NCBI GenBank assembly: GCA_025331125.1
Contig: JAOALB010000313.1
Location: 1 to 19,626 of the forward strand
Direction: 5' to 3'
Origin: Mycogone perniciosa
Taxonomy: Eukaryota > Ascomycota > Sordariomycetes > Hypocreales > Hypocreaceae
Length of the DNA stretch: 19,626 nt
Below are positions 16,338 through 19,626 of the stretch, piece by piece (within the stretch, counting starts at the first letter, position 1; the number at the start of each line of letters is the position of its first letter). Under the pieces are notes generated by a model. It saw nothing but the letters and a program-made list of their open reading frames with translations. It was not told where the DNA came from and ran no database searches. The translations under genes and the position numbers were made by a program.

Positions 16338-16862
16338 ATGAGTGAATGGAATTTGCGCTCGCTCAGGACAAGCTCGAACGCACAGCGTGCAAGGATTGAT
16401 GTGTATAGTGCTGTCGATTCCCCCGTGCCAAAACATCGCCATATCGTTAATAAATATGGTGGCAGCAGCGCTCATGGCATTGGTCTTAATGACCTCTGTG
16501 AGAGCACAAACACGATCTATGCAACCTTGGATACACAACCCTCGTCAGGTGAACATGAAATTCTCTAACTCGACCGCGACACAAACCACATCATCCTCCA
16601 CACAGGTCAACATCGAGGGAATACTCAACGACGAGTAGAACGTGTGGAGTTCACTAATATCAACGCTGTGCACTTGTGAGTTTTAATAGCATCATTAAGG
16701 AAAAGAAACTGACTCAAAGGGGATAGCCGGATCCTTGACAATCTCAATGGAGGTATTGCGTCATCGGACAGAATTGATGGATTAGGAAAGGGAGTTGCCG
16801 AGTACTTACGGAGCAGATACGTCAATGTACCAAGAGTGTTTCTGGAAAGGGGGAGAATATAA
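16338..16862 (+). CDS. cryptic three-exon gene, 138-aa protein of unknown family
   Basis: Exons 16338-16548, 16606-16675 and 16727-16862 join into 417 nt ending TAA. Intron 1 (57 nt) has donor GTGAAC, branch-like CTCTAAC and acceptor CACACAG. Intron 2 (51 nt) has donor GTGAGT, branch AAACTGAC and acceptor GGATAG. The single frame across all three exons is open and changes frame correctly at both junctions. Start ATG 16338 (MSEWNLRSLRTSSNAQ) is preceded by an in-frame TAG at 16317, unless an upstream exon joins at the CAG ending 16328. Visible text includes HRHIVNKYGGSSAHGIGL, RRVERVEFTNINAVHFRIL and DGLGKGVAEYLRSRYVN. The protein is hydrophilic, mixed alpha/beta, with no signal peptide or membrane segment. 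I do not recognise it. Alternative: a 60-aa secreted-looking frame at 16456-16638, which I prefer less because the splice signals fit so well. Confidence 0.55.
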
Positions 16863-17103
16863 GTGTTGTCCCAGTCCGATTCAAGGTACACACGCTACAA
16901 ACAGATAGTTTCAATTCATTTGGGGGAGTCCACAACCAACATGCGAAATATTGAGAGCTCTCGAGCGCAAGGCGGTGCATAGTCAGAGGATGGCATTAGT
17001 GTAGGACGGGTCGTATGTTTCACCGGTATGGCGGGTAAAAATGAGATGTCTCAATACGAGGTACGCCCTAGTCACGACATATAATTATTATCCAAAAACC
17101 GAC
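16863..17103. other. intergenic, nothing recognised
   Basis: Space between the ends of two convergent genes (plus gene ending 16862, minus gene ending 17104). Only short frames are present. Confidence 0.35.
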
Positions 17104-17463
17104 TCATGGATCCGGAGTCTGGGTAAATATCCGATACTTCGCTATCGTTAAACCGCTTCCTAATATCAAAAACATAGGGGCAAAGTATAACCCCACCTCT
17201 CTACGGTGTAAGCTTAGGTCCGCCGTCTCTCTACATTCCTGGGCGAGTCGCTCACAGTCACCCAGAGCCACTTCTAGCTCCCTTCCCAATCGTTCCTTCT
17301 CAGCTCCCTCCGCTTCCAATCTTTGCTGCATCACTAGTAGCTGCTGCAACAACGCCTCAGTTTCATCACATGGTTTGTGCGCATCGACCGTCTCTGCTAT
17401 CGGGTTTTCGGCGGAGTGTGATTGTGGGGCCGGGAATTTGCTGACTTTGGCAGGCGCGATTGC
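17104..17463 (-). CDS. coiled-coil protein with hydrophobic C-terminal tail (119 codons, 5' end unresolved)
   Basis: The minus-strand frame is continuous from at least 17463 to TGA at 17104-17106. A hydrophilic start (SKFPAPQSHSAENP) leads into a dense Leu/Glu coiled coil (LLQQLLVMQQRLEAEGAEKE, RLGRELEVALGDCERLAQEC). After HRREV the frame continues with a hydrophobic segment YFAPMFLILGSGLTIA close to the C-terminus, as in tail-anchored proteins. There is no ATG before the coil, so the exon probably begins at an acceptor: a CTAAT branch and TTTTGAG end just before 17463, with a possible GTAGTT donor near 17518. A minus-strand TATATATAAAG near 17553-17563 may be its TATA box. The tail could instead be read-through of an unspliced intron (GTGGGG donor). 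Family unknown. Confidence 0.45.
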   Translation of the reverse strand, partial: AIAPAKVSKFPAPQSHSAENPIAETVDAHKPCDETEALLQQLLVMQQRLEAEGAEKERLGRELEVALGDCERLAQECRETADLSLHRREVGLYFAPMFLILGSGLTIAKYRIFTQTPDP

Positions 17464-17762
17464 CTCAAAACATATCCCCCGAGATTAGTCGTCGCTTTCG
17501 TTTATGCTAATAAACTACCTCATTTAGAGTCGATCTTTTATCTTATTTCTCTTTATATATAACAGCACTATATTCTACTGCTTCTCCCTGCTCACTTTTC
17601 AAATCTAGAGCAGATCCGCACCGATGCAGGCCAGCTGGCCATAGGTCGTAATCAGCTGATGGCCTTGCCTTTTCGTTGACATTGTCTGGAGGACTCGAGT
17701 CATCCTTTGCGGGTCATGCTTTCTTGGATAGGTCACCACGAGCGCTCTGTGCTGACTAAGTA
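17464..17762. promoter_or_regulatory. spacer with minus-strand TATA box
   Basis: Contains TTTATATATA on the plus strand (17551-17560), that is a TATA box pointing left toward the coiled-coil gene. A 25-codon minus frame (MSTKRQGHQLITTYGQLAC) at about 17680-17605 is too short and does not splice in phase to the coiled-coil exon. Nothing else is supportable. Confidence 0.35.
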
Positions 17763-19039
17763 TCATCTCCGGTATGCGATTGACCCGACGCGTCTTATAC
17801 CATCGGGGTCGATATGTAAGGGATTTTTTGCCCTGGCGCTAAACGGTGATGTCGTACCCGATATACCCAACTCGACGCCAGATCCAGGCGCTTCGTCCAT
17901 CAACAGCATCTTCGCGGCCTTGTTCTTGATACAGCACATGTCGTAATGGTGGCGCAGGGCGTTGCGATCAACAATGGGCGGCAGCCGGGCGACACAGCCG
18001 TGGTAGTCGCAAATGACGTCATAAGGTACGAAGGCGCGGATCCGTCGTGTATCGGGTTGGATGGAGAACAGCCTAGAGTCGAAAAGTTCGTGAAGGTGGC
18101 TCAGCAGGATGCCATTTTCTGCGGACCAGGTGCGCTGCCAGGTCTCCCGCAGGCGACGCGGACTAAACTCAATATCGTCCTTGCCGCCGAGACCCTCAGG
18201 ATTAGGGTACAGGTGGTAGTGCGGACTAATACACCACGACCAGCCCTTGCCCGTCACGGCGCACTAGCGAGCCGCGATATCCATCTCGGGCGGCGCCACC
18301 ATGTTAGCGAAATCCTCCTCTTTGTTGACGGGCAAATGGCTCGACTCGGGGTTCTTATTAGGGGATACGGAGCCGGATGCGGAGCGCTTGGGGGGTGATT
18401 ATGAGCCTCTGCGTGCTGCCGCCGTCTTTCGCAGTAGTAAACGAGTGAATCGGGTATCATGCGAGGGCTATTTGGGGGGTAGATAGCTGGCATCTCTGTG
18501 GCGTAGAGGTCAGATGATGTGCTGCACGCAGCCAGCTTAAACAAAGGTTAGCAGAGCAAAGTAGAGCATGTTCTAATTGCTCAAGGCGAACCTTCGAGGT
18601 GTGATGCCAGCGGTGCAGTACTAGATAGGCTGCATGATCGGTGCCGAACGAGGTGGAAGCATATAATGGGGTACTCTCCTGGGTCCGTTGATGCTCGGGG
18701 AGGAACAGTTACTGGCTGGTTAAGATCTCGGCAAGTCACGACAACGGGGGAGGGAGGGGCAGACACTGCTCCGGGAGGCAGATTAACGAAGCCAGCAAAC
18801 CCAAAGGCAAGACTACCCCAAGGATCTGGGTCCTGGTCACCAGCCTGTCTATCACCTTGGAATCTGTCACCTGGTATATCGAAGCATAGACGCATCTCGG
18901 CTAAGACGTCGCGGTAGGTAACCATGTCGCAGCCCTCGAGCTGGAACAGGCCGGCGAAATAGAAGCTGCTGGAAGCGGCCAAGATATGGACATTCCATCC
19001 GTGCACACGCATCGGCGACGTCACAGATGCGTTCGACAT
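17763..19039 (-). pseudogene. decayed fungal HNH-nuclease-family gene
   Basis: The N-terminal part (ATG 19039-19037 to 18581) reads MRVHGWNVHILAASSSFYFA and TYRDVLAEMRLCFDIP, a putative N-terminal domain of the same gene. The C-terminal part (18257-17763) carries RRLRETWQRTWSAENGILLS, HLHELFDSRLFSIQPDTRRI and RNALRHHYDMCC, characteristic of fungal HNH proteins. Between them the frame has PKRSASGSVSPNKNPESSHL, then DIAAR, TAG (18266-18264), CAVTGKGWSWC. Damage: a stop at 18583-18581; an apparent one-base frame change at a run of six G (18390-18395); the TAG; and a missing piece after CAVTGKGWSWCISP, where related proteins have the His-containing HNH core (of type CHIIPQ) before HYHLYPN. The metal-binding heart is thus lost. 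Joining both halves into one gene is inference from their order and family resemblance; the roughly 35 bases around 18545-18580 may contain an intron. Confidence 0.6.
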
Positions 19040-19465
19040 GGTAGTCAACCGACCGACAGCCTGATTGCCGTGATGCTGGCGCAGTTGGCAAAGTTGTGCC
19101 AGCCGTTAAAGTGGGATACCCTGAAAGGTTGATTCTTTGCTACTGGGAGAAAAGCCTGAAGTATAGATGGTTGGCGGGGTAACTGTAGACCAGCCGTTAC
19201 GCGCGTGCATGATAAGTACGGTACTATACCATAAGGGTGGAAATTATCCTACTATACGGAGTACATACTGTGTCTTCTACCTGTATTGAAATTATAAGAG
19301 AATTCCGAAAGCCTCCCGATGGGCATCTTACTACGTACCAAACATCAGCGCCTTTTGGCCGAGATTTTCTGGATAGCAGCCCTCTTGCGGGTGATCTCTA
19401 TAGCTATGCTTCAGATATAGTTTATTAGTTATGATTATGTATGTACATAGACACCTTATCAAGAA
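19040..19465. other. intergenic, nothing recognised
   Basis: No frame with a domain. An AT-rich stretch (19415-19450) precedes the possible ORF at the right edge and could be its promoter or a terminator region. Confidence 0.35.
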
Positions 19466-19626
19466 ATGAAACTAGCTCAGTACGTCCCTCGCCCCGACGG
19501 AGGATTGGTATTTCTTGCGAGCCGTCCGGGCTCAATGCTGCAAAAAGATGTGGTCCTGAGCAAGAGCGCTATACCTTGTGAGGAGGTCAGTCTCTGTCAA
19601 TTCTGGCTGTCCAGAGTACTGGAAAT
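19466..19626 (+). CDS. possible gene start, runs off the window
   Basis: ATG 19466 opens a frame that stays open to the last base (53 codons): MKLAQYVPRPDGGLVFLASR, then PGSMLQKDVVLSKSAIPCEE. The composition is coding-like, and the codons avoid stops over the whole stretch. An intron beginning at GTCAGT (after GAG, near 19587) cannot be excluded. No domain is recognised and the 3' part is not seen, so this is only a candidate. Confidence 0.28.
   Translation, partial: MKLAQYVPRPDGGLVFLASRPGSMLQKDVVLSKSAIPCEEVSLCQFWLSRVLE

Noticed and set aside
16456..16638. 60-aa small secreted-protein-like frame (signal-peptide-like MVAAALMALVLMTSVRAQ)
   Set aside because: It overlaps, in another frame, the three-exon gene whose splice signals and continuous frame are stronger. 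Kept as a minor alternative.
1..19626. CRISPR arrays, tRNA or rRNA genes, bacterial operons
   Set aside because: No regular spacer array, no cloverleaf or rRNA-like sequence recognised by eye, and clear spliceosomal introns indicate a eukaryote.

Overview
The window looks like nuclear DNA of a filamentous ascomycete fungus. The evidence is: short spliceosomal introns (about 50-80 nt) with GT..AG ends and branch-like CTGAC/CTAAC motifs; a Tad1-type LINE with zinc-knuckle ORF1, endonuclease and RNase H; a fragment of a fungal DUF3435 (FluG-domain) recombinase-like protein; a fungal-type HNH protein relic; and repeated stop codons that fit C-to-T (RIP-like) decay. A Pezizomycete is possible, but that is only an impression. 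All spliced models below are my hand reading of the sequence; none has transcript support.

Left part (1-4500): a landscape of repeats and relics. Two related LTR 3' ends (ending at 492 and 2000) bracket a decayed multi-C2H2 zinc-finger gene on the minus strand (about 545-1365). A tiny spliced MYND-finger ORF begins 14 bp after the second LTR (2015-2302). A decayed minus-strand reading frame (2745-3170), a short plus-strand ORF (3379-3699) and a possible two-exon minus-strand gene (3848-4390) follow; none of these three has a recognised function.

Centre (4500-11100): an apparently intact three-exon SET-domain methyltransferase-like gene with a C-terminal MYND finger (5121-6656, minus, 469 aa) is followed by a 4-kb non-LTR retrotransposon on the minus strand (about 7080-11065). 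The retrotransposon keeps ORF1, endonuclease, the region after the reverse transcriptase, and RNase H. The reverse-transcriptase core is missing and the reading frames carry at least five stops, four of which look like Trp codons changed by G-to-A.

Right part (11100-19626): the best-preserved gene is a three-exon, 786-aa plus-strand gene (11548-14060). It has a helical N-terminus resembling fungal HeLo/STAND N-terminal bundles and several Tudor/Agenet-like beta-barrel stretches, with no NTPase between them. It is the main candidate for an undescribed protein architecture. After it come a 5'-truncated DUF3435 relic (14563-15264, minus), a cryptic three-exon gene for a 138-aa protein (16338-16862, plus), a coiled-coil ORF with a hydrophobic tail (17104-17463, minus), a decayed HNH-nuclease family gene (17763-19039, minus), and the start of a possible ORF running off the right edge (19466 onward).

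I see no operon-like logic. The picture is a few living single-copy genes embedded in decaying mobile and multicopy sequence, which is typical of a fast-evolving fungal compartment.
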